Part shown: positions 1-7,204 of the stretch, in pieces
Layout: each line of letters opens with the position of its first letter
Numbering within the stretch: position 1 is the first letter of the stretch
Assembly: GCA_964632995.1 (NCBI GenBank)
Contig: CAZWDL010000126.1
Coordinates: forward strand, 1-20,689
DNA: 20,689 nucleotides
Direction of reading: 5' to 3'
DNA from: CAZWDL01 sp964632995
GTDB lineage: Bacteria; Bacteroidota; Bacteroidia; Chitinophagales; Saprospiraceae
Notes under the pieces: generated by a model
Databases searched by the model: none
Told to the model about the DNA's origin: nothing
Seen by the model: only the letters and a program-made list of their open reading frames with translations
Program-made: the position numbers and the translations under genes

Positions 1-668
1 TACCTGTGTTTACCTGGGCGGGTATGGATGTGAAGGAAGTGGCCATCCCATTGGGCTTGCTGCTGAACGGCCTGAATACGCTGCTGGCGCTTATTCCTTT
101 CAGCCGTAAAAAGCTGGTGGATTGGAAAGGAGGTGCGGTGATGGCGATCGCCGCCACGGTTGCTTCCCCCGTGGGCGCTTACACCAGCGAGTATGTACCC
201 ACGGATGTCTTGTTGATCACTTTCGCCCTCATGGTATTCGCGGCGGCGGCGCGCATGGCTTACACCGCGGGCAAAGCGGAACCCCGGCAAAAGATGAGCC
301 TGAAAAAACGCAGCCTGGCCGGCCTTTTCACCGGAAGCTTTGCCGGCTTTGCCGGGGGCATGCTCGGCCTGGGCGGCGGCTTCATCATTGCGCCGGTACT
401 GATGTGGCTGGGCTATAAAGCCAAGGAGGCAGCGGCTACCACCGCTTTTGTGGTCACTTTTTCTTCGGCCTCCGGCTATCTGGGGCATATGGCGCAGGGA
501 GAGATAGACTGGCTCTTTACCGCAGTTATGTTGCTGGCGGTGATCATTGGTTCGCAACTCGGCGGCCGGTTTATGGCCGAACGCGCTAAATCCGGGGATG
601 TCAAATGGATCTACGCGGGTGTTCTGGTCGTGATCGCCCTTAAACTACTGTGGGATGTGTTCGGCTGA
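1..668 (+). CDS. TauE/SafE (TSUP) family sulfur-anion permease, 5'-partial
   Basis: Integral inner-membrane permease of the TauE/SafE family, which moves sulfite, sulfoacetate or related organosulfur anions. The reading frame is open from the first bases of the window, and the first possible start in it is a GTG at position 6, so the true start most likely lies upstream: about 220 residues are visible where the family usually has about 250-260, and a first membrane segment seems to be missing. Several hydrophobic helices separated by short charged loops can be seen. The family's glycine-rich motif is clear in the second half (GGMLGLGGGFIIAPVL, roughly residues 117-132), followed by an A-T-T-A-F-V-V-T-F helix. 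A rhodanese follows on the same strand after about 140 bp, which fits a role in handling of reduced sulfur. The substrate cannot be read from the sequence. Confidence 0.85.
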   Translation, partial: PVFTWAGMDVKEVAIPLGLLLNGLNTLLALIPFSRKKLVDWKGGAVMAIAATVASPVGAYTSEYVPTDVLLITFALMVFAAAARMAYTAGKAEPRQKMSLKKRSLAGLFTGSFAGFAGGMLGLGGGFIIAPVLMWLGYKAKEAAATTAFVVTFSSASGYLGHMAQGEIDWLFTAVMLLAVIIGSQLGGRFMAERAKSGDVKWIYAGVLVVIALKLLWDVFG

Positions 669-747
669 TGAGCCCCAGGGCGCTCCGCCGGCAATCCCTG
701 ACGACTGGAAAGACACCCGGCGTTTTCTTTATTAAAAAACCTTCTCA

Positions 748-786
748 GATAAATCTCGCGGCCGTCTCTACATCACGAGATTTGTC
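748..786. promoter_or_regulatory. 11-bp inverted repeat in the leader of the rhodanese gene
   Basis: Positions 748-758 and 776-786 are reverse complements with a single mismatch (core AAATCTCG / CGAGATTT perfect), separated by 17 nt. The repeat ends 22 nt before the rhodanese ATG. It could be an operator or a leader hairpin. It lacks a T-run, so it is not a typical terminator for the permease gene. Confidence 0.4.
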
Positions 787-808
787 TAAGAACCAAAAAC
801 AAGGCGCC

Positions 809-1195
809 ATGAAAGATCAAAATGCGTTGGAGGAATATCTGCTCCACTACTCCTACGAATCTCGAAAAGAGATGAAAGCCAACAGTAAGCAGCTTCTAGA
901 GTGGCTGAAGGCCGGAGAAGCTCAACTCGTGGACATACGCTTCCCGGAAGAATACCAGGCCTGGCGTACCGGCTTCGGCCTGCACATCCCCCTTCCCGAC
1001 TTGCCGCGGCGGCGCCAGGAACTCGATCGCGACAAACTCATCGTGACGGCCTGCCCGCATAAAGACCGCGCGATTATCGCTATGGTGTATTTACAAACCC
1101 AGGGCTACCGGGTGAAATACCTGACCGACGGGCTGTCGGGGCTTATCCAGCACCTGCTGGGAGATAGCGCACGAGATTTTTTGGAAGGTGAATAA
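809..1195 (+). CDS. single-domain rhodanese-like sulfurtransferase
   Basis: A 128-residue cytoplasmic protein with one rhodanese domain, which transfers sulfane sulfur through a persulfide on the active-site cysteine. The domain shows L-V-D-I-R-F-P-E-E-Y (about residues 40-49), the position where rhodaneses carry D-V-R-x-x-x-E-Y, and the active-site loop C-P-H-K-D-R (C82 to R87), which fits the six-residue C-x4-R loop. No signal peptide is seen. An upstream in-frame ATG at 650 would overlap the permease stop and add 53 residues with no domain similarity, so the ATG at 809 was chosen. Its position behind a TauE/SafE permease suggests a small sulfur-handling unit, though an inverted repeat in its leader hints at separate control. 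The acceptor is unknown. Confidence 0.85.
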   Translation: MKDQNALEEYLLHYSYESRKEMKANSKQLLEWLKAGEAQLVDIRFPEEYQAWRTGFGLHIPLPDLPRRRQELDRDKLIVTACPHKDRAIIAMVYLQTQGYRVKYLTDGLSGLIQHLLGDSARDFLEGE

Positions 1196-1615
1196 GACGG
1201 CGCCGATCAGCGATTGTAAAAAACTACTCCCCCAATGCCTTGATCAGGCAATCCTTCAAATCCGTATAGTACTGGGGCCGGAGAAAAATAAGTTCCTCAT
1301 TTCAGGCGAGTCATTTTTTCGCCGGGCAAGACGCAGCCTGCCCCGTACCCGAAGGGTCGGGGAGGAGGCCGGCCTGCCGGCCGGCAGGGAGGTATAGTAT
1401 TAGCAGATGATAGAAGGACTTAAAATAATTTTCCTAAGATATGAAAAAGAGGATTATCCAAAATCGATTCCGTGCGTATTGAAAAGCATGATATTTCCGG
1501 CTTTTACAGCAAGCTGAAAAATCTCCCTGTATTGGATAATTCTGGATTGAATAGCTCAACTGTTGGATGAGTCATCTTTGCGACTTGCCGGGTGGATAAA
1601 TTTTGGCCCCGCCAC
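1196..1615. other. gene-free stretch with palindromes and a decayed coding scrap
   Basis: No intact gene is supported. A 69-codon open frame at 1188-1397 runs through GC-rich palindromic DNA and looks accidental. In 1407-1569 the DNA is AT-richer and two overlapping frames read like protein: an ATG at 1407 gives 35 codons (M-I-E-G-L-K-I-I-F-L...), and a frame shifted by one base continues (K-I-D-S-V-R-I-E-K-H-D-I-S-G-F-Y...) to a TGA at 1567-1569. Together they could be a frameshifted remnant of a short gene. I do not recognise it. Confidence 0.35.
1341..1388. repeat. GC-rich palindrome pair (REP-like)
   Basis: Two adjacent inverted repeats. CCCCGTACCC-GAA-GGGTCGGGG (1341-1362) pairs with one bulged base and a three-base loop. 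CCTGCCGGCCGGCAGG (1373-1388) is a perfect 16-bp palindrome. Such clusters between genes are typical of REP-type intergenic repeats. They may also stop transcription coming from the rhodanese gene, but no T-run follows. Confidence 0.5.
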
Positions 1616-3442
1616 CTACCGCCCAAACGCCACGACATCCAGCACCTGCCCTTCCAAGCCAATGATGCGGGCCTCTACACCTTGGCTGTCCACCTCAAAG
1701 CGGGCGAAGTGGTGGGCCTTGATAAGCGTGTCCATCTTGGGTGCTGGCGAAGATTCGGGCGGCTCCAGCCCGCCGCCGGCACCGCCGAGGACGAGGCAGT
1801 GTACCATCTGATCGCCAAAAGCCAGGCTCAGGCGCTCGTAGCAGTGGCTGTGGCCGGAGAGCACGAAGTCAATCCGGGCCGGTTCGGCATAAGCTTCCAG
1901 CAGCTCGCGGAGGAAGGTGTCCCCTTGGTACCCGGGCCAGCCCTGGCTATAGGGGGGCTGATGTACGAGCAGAAAGCGCCATTGGGCCTGCTTCCAGGCG
2001 GGTTGCCCAAACTGCTCGATCAGCCAATCCCGCTGCGCGCCGCTGACCTGCAGGGGGAACTGCTCGTTGGGGTCCAAAGCAATAAAGGCGGCCGGGCCGT
2101 ACGTCCAGGCAAAGTAGGTAGCAGGGCGGAGATAGCGGTGGTAAAAGGCTGGTTTCAAGTCGTCGTAGCAGCCATCGTAGTCGTGGTTGCCGATGACCGG
2201 AAAAACGGGGCGCGACTCGGCCAACGGCTGCAGGGCGGCAAGGAAGTCCAGCCACTGCGTATGCTGGGCGCCATCTGCGACCAGATCGCCCAAGCCGATG
2301 CTGAAATCCGCGCGCTCGGCGGCCATGGCCCGGCTCAGTTGGGCAAAAGTAGGCCACCCGCCCTGGCTGTCGCCCCAAGCGGTGAAAGCAATGCTTGCCT
2401 GAGCTTCGGGGGCGTGCCGGAACTGATAAACCGGGCTGCAGTGCTGCCCTTGGCAGAGCTGGTAATCGTACAGCGTATCGCTCAAGGTGGCGGAAGGTAT
2501 TTCAAAAACAGCAAAGCCCTTGCTAAACGAGGTAGGCTGCGCCGGCAGCCCGAGCGCCTGGCCATGGGGCGCATAGCGTAGTTGTATGGAATCGCCGGGC
2601 AAAAGCACGGCCCTGAACTGGTAAATCCCACCGGCGGCGAGCTGCAGGTAGGGCTGTGCCAGCAAGCGCTCAGCAGGCATTTCGGGCGACCAGGGCACTT
2701 TCGCCTTGAACAGGGCCGCCCCCGCGTCCTGCCGGCCGAAATAGGATAAGCCCGCCTCTAAGTCGTAAAGCGCTGCTGCCCGCAGGCCCCCGGCCAAAGC
2801 GTTGTTGAGCACGCGCACCACCAGCGTTTGAGCGCTATCGGCAACTGGCAATGGAAAGGCGTTCGGCAGCGCCTGCCGTAGGCGCTGGCCGCCGTAGAAA
2901 ACCTGAGCGCCATCGTCCGCATTGAGGCGCAGCAGCTTAGGGGCGTTCAGTTGTAGCATGGTCGTGTACCACATCGCCCGGTCAGGCACCGTCAGCCGGT
3001 GCGGTAATCGGACTAAGGAATCGGCTTGGGGCAGTCGCTCCAGCCCAGACGTCAAGCCTTCATCTGCTTCGCCCAGCGCGAACTGCCAGGAGGCCAGAGG
3101 CTCGGCAGCGGGCGGCTCCCCCTGCCACGCTTTGATCTCCGAGCGGGCAGCTTCCGACAGTTCGTAGAATGGAGTAGGAATATGCAGGGTTGCCGGTGGT
3201 GGCGGAGTTTCAGTACAGGCAACTATACCCGCCTCGGTTACTAGAGGTGAAAATTTGACAAATTCATTTTTTCGACCCTGCAAGGCGGAAAACGCAGGCA
3301 TAGCCATAGCTACGGCGAGGCTTTCCAACGCAGCAGGGCGGAAAAAGGAAGCGACAAAAATCACTTCTAGTGACCGAGGCGGGTATAACAATAAGCAGCC
3401 AAAGAGGAAAGCGCGCACGCAGAACGAGCATTTGACCTTCAT
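1616..3442 (-). CDS. metallophosphoesterase (purple-acid-phosphatase-like), lipoprotein signal split by an in-frame insertion
   Basis: Calcineurin-like dinuclear-metal phosphoesterase, 608 codons. The metal-binding blocks appear in order in the C-terminal 270 residues: A-W-G-D-S-Q, G-L-G-D-L-V, V-I-G-N-H-D, L-L-V-H-Q-P-P and S-G-H-S-H-C-Y-E-R. In front lie a jelly-roll-like stretch (N-A-D-D-G-A-Q-V-F-Y-G-G) and a fibronectin-like stretch beginning A-Q-P-Y-L-Q-L-A, as in purple acid phosphatases. The N-terminus is odd: residues 1-19 (K and R, then a hydrophobic run ending GCLLL) are separated from V-A-C-T-E-T by 54 residues encoded by a palindromic element at 3226-3385. Without it the protein starts with a textbook lipoprotein signal (LLLVAC, cysteine at 22), so the ancestral product was a lipoprotein. 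Whether the present form is exported is unclear. The substrate is unknown. Confidence 0.85.
   Translation of the reverse strand: MKVKCSFCVRAFLFGCLLLYPPRSLEVIFVASFFRPAALESLAVAMAMPAFSALQGRKNEFVKFSPLVTEAGIVACTETPPPPATLHIPTPFYELSEAARSEIKAWQGEPPAAEPLASWQFALGEADEGLTSGLERLPQADSLVRLPHRLTVPDRAMWYTTMLQLNAPKLLRLNADDGAQVFYGGQRLRQALPNAFPLPVADSAQTLVVRVLNNALAGGLRAAALYDLEAGLSYFGRQDAGAALFKAKVPWSPEMPAERLLAQPYLQLAAGGIYQFRAVLLPGDSIQLRYAPHGQALGLPAQPTSFSKGFAVFEIPSATLSDTLYDYQLCQGQHCSPVYQFRHAPEAQASIAFTAWGDSQGGWPTFAQLSRAMAAERADFSIGLGDLVADGAQHTQWLDFLAALQPLAESRPVFPVIGNHDYDGCYDDLKPAFYHRYLRPATYFAWTYGPAAFIALDPNEQFPLQVSGAQRDWLIEQFGQPAWKQAQWRFLLVHQPPYSQGWPGYQGDTFLRELLEAYAEPARIDFVLSGHSHCYERLSLAFGDQMVHCLVLGGAGGGLEPPESSPAPKMDTLIKAHHFARFEVDSQGVEARIIGLEGQVLDVVAFGR
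3224..3387. mobile_element. 160-bp palindromic element with TA target duplication, inserted in frame
   Basis: The outer arms 3224-3250 and 3361-3387 are reverse complements over 27 bp with only 2 mismatches (both begin TATACCCGCCTCGGT read inward). Looser pairing continues inward: 3267-3281 against 3333-3346 (TTTTTYCGMCCCTGC-like), and a near-perfect palindrome GCCATAGCTACGGC at the centre (3303-3316). A TA dinucleotide flanks each end (3224-3225, 3386-3387), as expected for IS630/Tc1-mariner-type MITEs. Taking out the element plus one TA (162 bp, 54 codons) joins the phosphoesterase signal peptide to its lipobox exactly in frame. The element has no stop in that frame, which is how Rickettsia palindromic elements behave. 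It encodes no transposase. No second copy was seen in the window. Confidence 0.8.
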
Positions 3443-3586
3443 GAGAATCAGTGTTTAAGTCTGATAATTGCCCTAAAATAGCCGAATTAAATCGATAAGT
3501 TATTATTTGACCATTACTTAATAGCGATTTAATACCTGCCTTACAGTCAGTTGACATCACGATTATAATTTTGAGTAAAATTCAAA

Positions 3587-3872
3587 ATGATGCTTCCCGC
3601 TAACCTCAGGCCACCCTTCGCCCTACCGCTTTCAGCGCTCCTCAGTTGCGCGCTATCGCCTTGGGCCAGTGCCCAGGGGGCTACATTTTTAGTACCTCCT
3701 TATTTGCAGTTGGCCACAAAGCACAGCATAAAGGTGCTCTTTGAACATGCCCGGCAAGCACGCGCTGCGCATTGAGTACTTCGACGCCAGGCACGAGCAG
3801 ATGCTGGAAGCGGGCCTGCGCCTTCCTTCCGGTGAAAGGGTGCTCTTTTCGTCTGCACAGTTGAGCCGTTAA
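3587..3872 (+). pseudogene. frameshifted N-terminal remnant of a secreted phosphatase-like gene
   Basis: The frame opens at 3587 (ATG-ATG) with a signal peptide (hydrophobic run ending W-A-S-A-Q-G), then F-L-V-P-P-Y-L-Q-L-A-T-K-H-S-I-K-V-L-F-E, the start of the fibronectin-like domain that precedes the catalytic domain of purple acid phosphatases. It stops at 3775, but another frame, readable from 3747, continues sensibly (P-G-K-H-A-L-R-I-E-Y-F-D-A-R-H...) to a TAA at 3870-3872, so a base was lost or gained near 3745. The catalytic domain is absent. A TAATTTTG at 3566-3573 matches the Bacteroidota -7 box. It shares the PYLQLA motif with the intact phosphoesterase on the opposite strand and may descend from a paralogue. 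Confidence 0.65.
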
Positions 3873-3930
3873 AATGAGGCCTGTACGCATAGTCCGGGCC
3901 GTTGCTGTTCTTTTGAATAATGCGACAAAC

Positions 3931-3978
3931 TATAGTTCTCCAAGTCAAGATTCACAAATTTCGGCTTGGAGAACTATA
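3931..3978. repeat. perfect 14-bp inverted repeat ahead of the T9SS-protein gene
   Basis: TATAGTTCTCCAAG (3931-3944) and CTTGGAGAACTATA (3965-3978) are exact reverse complements separated by 20 nt. The right arm ends 24 nt before the chosen ATG at 4003. No T-run follows on the plus strand, so it is more likely a leader hairpin or protein-binding site than a terminator. Both ends are TATA, as in the palindromic element at 3224-3387, but the arms are otherwise unrelated. Confidence 0.6.
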
Positions 3979-4002
3979 AATTCAAAAGCCAACCCACTGC
4001 TC

Positions 4003-5970
4003 ATGTACCGTCCCTGCTGTTTTTTTTTATTGGCCTATGCCCTGCTCACGCCTGCCGCCGCTCAGCAACCCTTTACCTGCGATGGCCGCATCTACCGGGT
4101 AGTCGAAGAGCAGGGCGGCACTACCTTTCAAGAGCTGAGCATTGACGATGCCGCGCAAACCGTAAGCGTAGAAAACCGTGCTTTTTTCGGCGGCAATAGG
4201 ATCAACGCCATCGGCTATCGGCCGAATGACAATCTGATCTACGGGCTCATCCTGGGAGACCCTTACGTGCTTTGCCGTATAGATGCGGACTTCCAACTGA
4301 CCCCCTTGCAGACCTTGGCCCTGCCGCCCGAGCTGCTGTTCGTGTCGGGCGACATATCCCCCGGCGGCCGGTACTTTACGGTGCTGGGCTTTACGCCGGA
4401 ATCCAGCGATAATCTGCTGGCTCTAATTGATTTGGAAGACCCTGCTTTCGGCTTGGACGTTGTGCCCATTTCCAAAACCAACCCAGAAGCCAGGTTGTAC
4501 TGCGCGGACATAGCCCTCCACCCCACCCTCGATGTTTTCTTTGGGTACGAGCATTCCGAGGGCAGGCTCATTACCCTGGATGCCGGCACGGGCTTAGTCG
4601 ACAACACCAGCTATCCACTGCAGCCGGACATACAGGGCAATGTGCCCTCGCTTTTCTTTGATGCAGACGGCCGGCTATACGGGGCCGGCGCACCGGAGAA
4701 CGTGTTCACCAACCGCAACCTCTACCGCTTCGACACAGATACCGGGGTGGGGGAGATTTTTGAAACCTTGGGCTTTGAGCGTAACCAGGATGCTTGTTCC
4801 TGCCCATTCAAAGTCGAAGTGCTCAAGCGCGTATCTTCCCGTGCTGCCTTCCCCTGCACTTTGCTGGATTTCGAGTTTACCTTGATTAACCGAACCGACC
4901 GCCTCCAATCAGGCCTTCGTTTTACGGATACTTTTCCCGAGGGCACGCTCATACAGCACCTTGGAGAGCTGCCCTTCCCGGCTAGCGTGAATAGCGCTCT
5001 CGGCAGCCAAGTGCTAACCCTCGACAATATCGAACTGCCTGTCGGTACATTTACTTTTGAGCTCACCCTTGCCATCTTGGAGGGTGCGGCGGAGCAGGCG
5101 GTGCTGAACACCGCCTATCTGGACGGGGCTGTCCTCAATCCCTTAGAAGGGCCTATCCGCCGGCCTTCTGACGATCCAATGACGCCCGAACCCGATGACC
5201 CCACCTTTTTCCAAATCCGCCCACTCCGGGTAGACTTCGACTCCATTCTGCCCGTCCTCTGCCCCGGGGGACGCCTGGAGCTTTTTTCCGGCATACAAAA
5301 CGCGGCTTCCTATCAATGGAGCAACGGGAGCACCGGCGAAAGTATCACGGTCACGGAACCGGGCACCTACGCCGTGACAGTGCAGACTCCCTGCGCTGAA
5401 GCCGGCGGCAGCATTGCGATCACGGAGGACGATATCCAGGTGGACCTGGGGCCGGACCGCGAGATCGAACGTGGGGCCACTATAGCTTGGCAGCCGAGCA
5501 TACAATCGCAGTCGCCCATCCGCCTCCACCTTTGGGCCGAGGAACCCGATACGACCCTGAGCTGCTACGTCTGCCCCAACCCCATCAGCCAACCGCTCAG
5601 CGATGCGGTGTACCAGCTTATTGTCGAGAATGCCGCCGGCTGCCGCGACACCAGCCGGGCCAAGGTGAAGGTAAAGGGGCTAAAGGTATACGGGCCTACC
5701 GCTTTCAGCCCCAATGGAAATGGCATCAACGACGTATTTTATTTGCAGAGCCGTACCCAACGGCCTATCCGAAAATGGCAAGTGTATGATCGCTGGGGCG
5801 GGCTGGCATTCGAGGCCTCAAACATCGAGACCAACGACAGCGGCAGTGGATGGGACGGCCAAATTGGTGAGAAACCGGGGCAAACGGGGCCCTATGTCTG
5901 GTATGCCCAGGTAATGGGCAAAGACGGCCGAGAGGAACTATTCAAGGGGATGGTTTACTTGCTGAGGTGA
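4003..5970 (+). CDS. secreted multidomain protein with type B T9SS C-terminal domain
   Basis: A 655-residue exported protein that the type IX secretion system should release or anchor at the cell surface. A signal peptide occupies about residues 1-21 (F-F-L-L-A-Y-A-L-L ... A-A-A-Q). The N-terminal half reads like a propeller-type repeat domain (I-N-A-I-G-Y-R-P-N-D-N-L-I-Y-G-L, then L-I-D-L, L-Y-R-F-D-T-D-T-G). A DUF11-like adhesion domain follows (L-L-D-F-E-F-T-L-I-N-R-T, F-T-D-T-F-P-E-G), then an Ig/PKD-like stretch (Y-Q-W-S-N-G-S-T-G-E-S). From about residue 563 to the end is the gliding-motility-associated CHU_C domain (T-A-F-S-P-N-G-N-G-I-N-D-V-F ... V-Y-D-R-W-G-G ... G-W-D-G). The frame is open from 3874, but the signal peptide fixes the start at 4003. 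No enzymatic domain is seen; a surface or adhesive role is inferred. Confidence 0.85.
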   Translation: MYRPCCFFLLAYALLTPAAAQQPFTCDGRIYRVVEEQGGTTFQELSIDDAAQTVSVENRAFFGGNRINAIGYRPNDNLIYGLILGDPYVLCRIDADFQLTPLQTLALPPELLFVSGDISPGGRYFTVLGFTPESSDNLLALIDLEDPAFGLDVVPISKTNPEARLYCADIALHPTLDVFFGYEHSEGRLITLDAGTGLVDNTSYPLQPDIQGNVPSLFFDADGRLYGAGAPENVFTNRNLYRFDTDTGVGEIFETLGFERNQDACSCPFKVEVLKRVSSRAAFPCTLLDFEFTLINRTDRLQSGLRFTDTFPEGTLIQHLGELPFPASVNSALGSQVLTLDNIELPVGTFTFELTLAILEGAAEQAVLNTAYLDGAVLNPLEGPIRRPSDDPMTPEPDDPTFFQIRPLRVDFDSILPVLCPGGRLELFSGIQNAASYQWSNGSTGESITVTEPGTYAVTVQTPCAEAGGSIAITEDDIQVDLGPDREIERGATIAWQPSIQSQSPIRLHLWAEEPDTTLSCYVCPNPISQPLSDAVYQLIVENAAGCRDTSRAKVKVKGLKVYGPTAFSPNGNGINDVFYLQSRTQRPIRKWQVYDRWGGLAFEASNIETNDSGSGWDGQIGEKPGQTGPYVWYAQVMGKDGREELFKGMVYLLR

Positions 5971-6259
5971 GGGCTTGTTCGTAGCCCGGCCGTGGGCTGG
6001 GGAAAGGCGCAAAGCCCATTGGAGCGCTTGGATTTGTAAACAAAAGCAAATTTTTTGATGGGGGATGTTGATTGGTAAGAAATTTTACCTTAGATCTGCA
6101 TTGTGCAATAGGCTGTTGCCTTGCTATTGCGCCCTCGATGAGGCAAGCATACTACGCTCGAAAGGGAGATAAGGCCTCGTGCATAGCGGATATTGACGCA
6201 GTAGGTGCTAAGTAAAAGGCGCAATGGGTCAATACAAGAGTTGTAGCCAATTTGATAAA
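5971..6259. other. intergenic stretch without a recognisable gene
   Basis: No coding signal on either strand. A 7-bp inverted repeat GCAATAG / CTATTGC lies at 6105-6111 and 6124-6130. AGCCC/GGGCT at the start (about 5983-5999) can form a weak hairpin after the T9SS gene. Composition moves from GC-rich to AT-rich here, which marks the left edge of the AT-richer cassette. Confidence 0.4.
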
Positions 6260-6291
6260 AAAATCACAAGAGCTGAAACCCTTGTGATTTT
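6260..6291 (-). terminator. intrinsic terminator downstream of the SDR gene
   Basis: An 11-bp perfect stem AAAATCACAAG / CTTGTGATTTT (6260-6270 and 6281-6291) with a 10-nt loop. Read on the minus strand it is followed by a run of seven T, including the stem end, which is the classic form. It lies 25 bp beyond the SDR stop codon. On the plus strand the stem ends in only four T. Confidence 0.8.
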
Positions 6292-6316
6292 AAAAAGTTA
6301 AGTGAGAATTTTATGA

Positions 6317-7186
6317 TTATGACGAAACGCCACCAAGTACATTTTCTAACTGCATTTCTTTCAAAATTCTATCTTGTATAGGTTGCGTAAGCTCGTTGAT
6401 TTCATCCGTACCCCAAGTAATTCCAACAACAGTTCGAGTTGGACGCTTACCAAATGGCATTTCTGCTAATTTTAAATAAGCATCTACTACCCATTGTGGG
6501 TCTGGTGCATCTTCGCTTTGCAACATTTGTGCAAAGTTCTCGCCCATGGCTGTTGGAACACCAGCCAATTCACCATAAGACTCCAAAACTTCATTGTGTG
6601 CAGGAACTTGACCTGATGCCAATAATCCAGTACCAAATGGGCCTGGCTCTACCATCACGACATCCACGCCAAAAGGCGAAACCTCATATCGCAAAGCTTG
6701 AGAATAACCTTCTAAAGCGTGTTTGGTAGCCGTATAGGTTCCAAAAAATGGTGGCGACATACGGCCAACGAGTGATGAGGTGTTGATGATTAAACCTTTA
6801 CCCGCTTTACGCATGGAAGGCAAAACTGCTTGCATTACTCTGATGGCTCCAAAATAATTGGTTTCCATTTGAAAGTGTGCTTGCTCTACGCTGAATGCTT
6901 CGGTAATGCCGAGGTACATAATCCCTGCATTGTTGATGAGAATATCAATAGCCCCGCCTTCTGCAAGAATACCATCCATCGCCTTTTTTACAGACGTATC
7001 GTTGGTTACATCCATATCCACTACTTTTATGTGGCTGGAATGCCCTTCTAAATCCGCTTTTTTGTCAGCGTTTTTCCCTTCTGGATTTCGCATCGTGGCA
7101 AATACCTGATAGCCCTTATCGGCAAAATCTTTAGCGGCCTTTAAGCCGAATCCGCTACTGCTTCCTGTGATGATGATATTTTTCAT
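6317..7186 (-). CDS. classical short-chain dehydrogenase/reductase (SDR)
   Basis: A 289-residue cytoplasmic NAD(P)-dependent oxidoreductase with a Rossmann fold. The cofactor motif T-G-S-S-S-G-F-G sits at residues 7-14, N-N-A-G at 85-88, the catalytic serine in N-T-S-S-L-V-G (S138) and Y-T-A-T-K (Y151, K155), so the full catalytic set is present. P-G-P-F-G-T follows the active site, as usual in the family. The substrate cannot be deduced. The upstream gene on the same strand, 18 bp away, encodes a double SnoaL-like lipoprotein, so the two are probably co-transcribed and end at the terminator at 6260-6291. Composition is more AT-rich than the flanking genes. The divergent HxlR gene suggests control by a redox- or aldehyde-sensing regulator. 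Confidence 0.92.
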   Translation of the reverse strand: MKNIIITGSSSGFGLKAAKDFADKGYQVFATMRNPEGKNADKKADLEGHSSHIKVVDMDVTNDTSVKKAMDGILAEGGAIDILINNAGIMYLGITEAFSVEQAHFQMETNYFGAIRVMQAVLPSMRKAGKGLIINTSSLVGRMSPPFFGTYTATKHALEGYSQALRYEVSPFGVDVVMVEPGPFGTGLLASGQVPAHNEVLESYGELAGVPTAMGENFAQMLQSEDAPDPQWVVDAYLKLAEMPFGKRPTRTVVGITWGTDEINELTQPIQDRILKEMQLENVLGGVSS

Positions 7187-7204
7187 TATTTATTTTTTTA
7201 TTAA

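Noticed and set aside
650..808. Upstream ATG at 650 for the rhodanese
   Set aside because: Overlaps the permease stop and translates the leader dyad; the extension shows no domain.
1188..1397. 69-codon open frame after the rhodanese
   Set aside because: Runs through GC-rich palindromes, overlaps the rhodanese stop, and has no recognisable sequence.
1592..2581. 329-codon open frame on the plus strand
   Set aside because: Antisense shadow of the metallophosphoesterase; no recognisable domain.
3255..3560. Short open frames on both strands over the palindromic element (3255-3458 plus, 3264-3560 minus)
   Set aside because: They are by-products of the element's open frames and not separate genes; the phosphoesterase frame explains the region.
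3874..4002. Upstream extension of the T9SS-protein frame to an ATG at 3874
   Set aside because: It would place 43 residues, including the translated 14-bp inverted repeat, before a clear signal peptide that starts at 4003.
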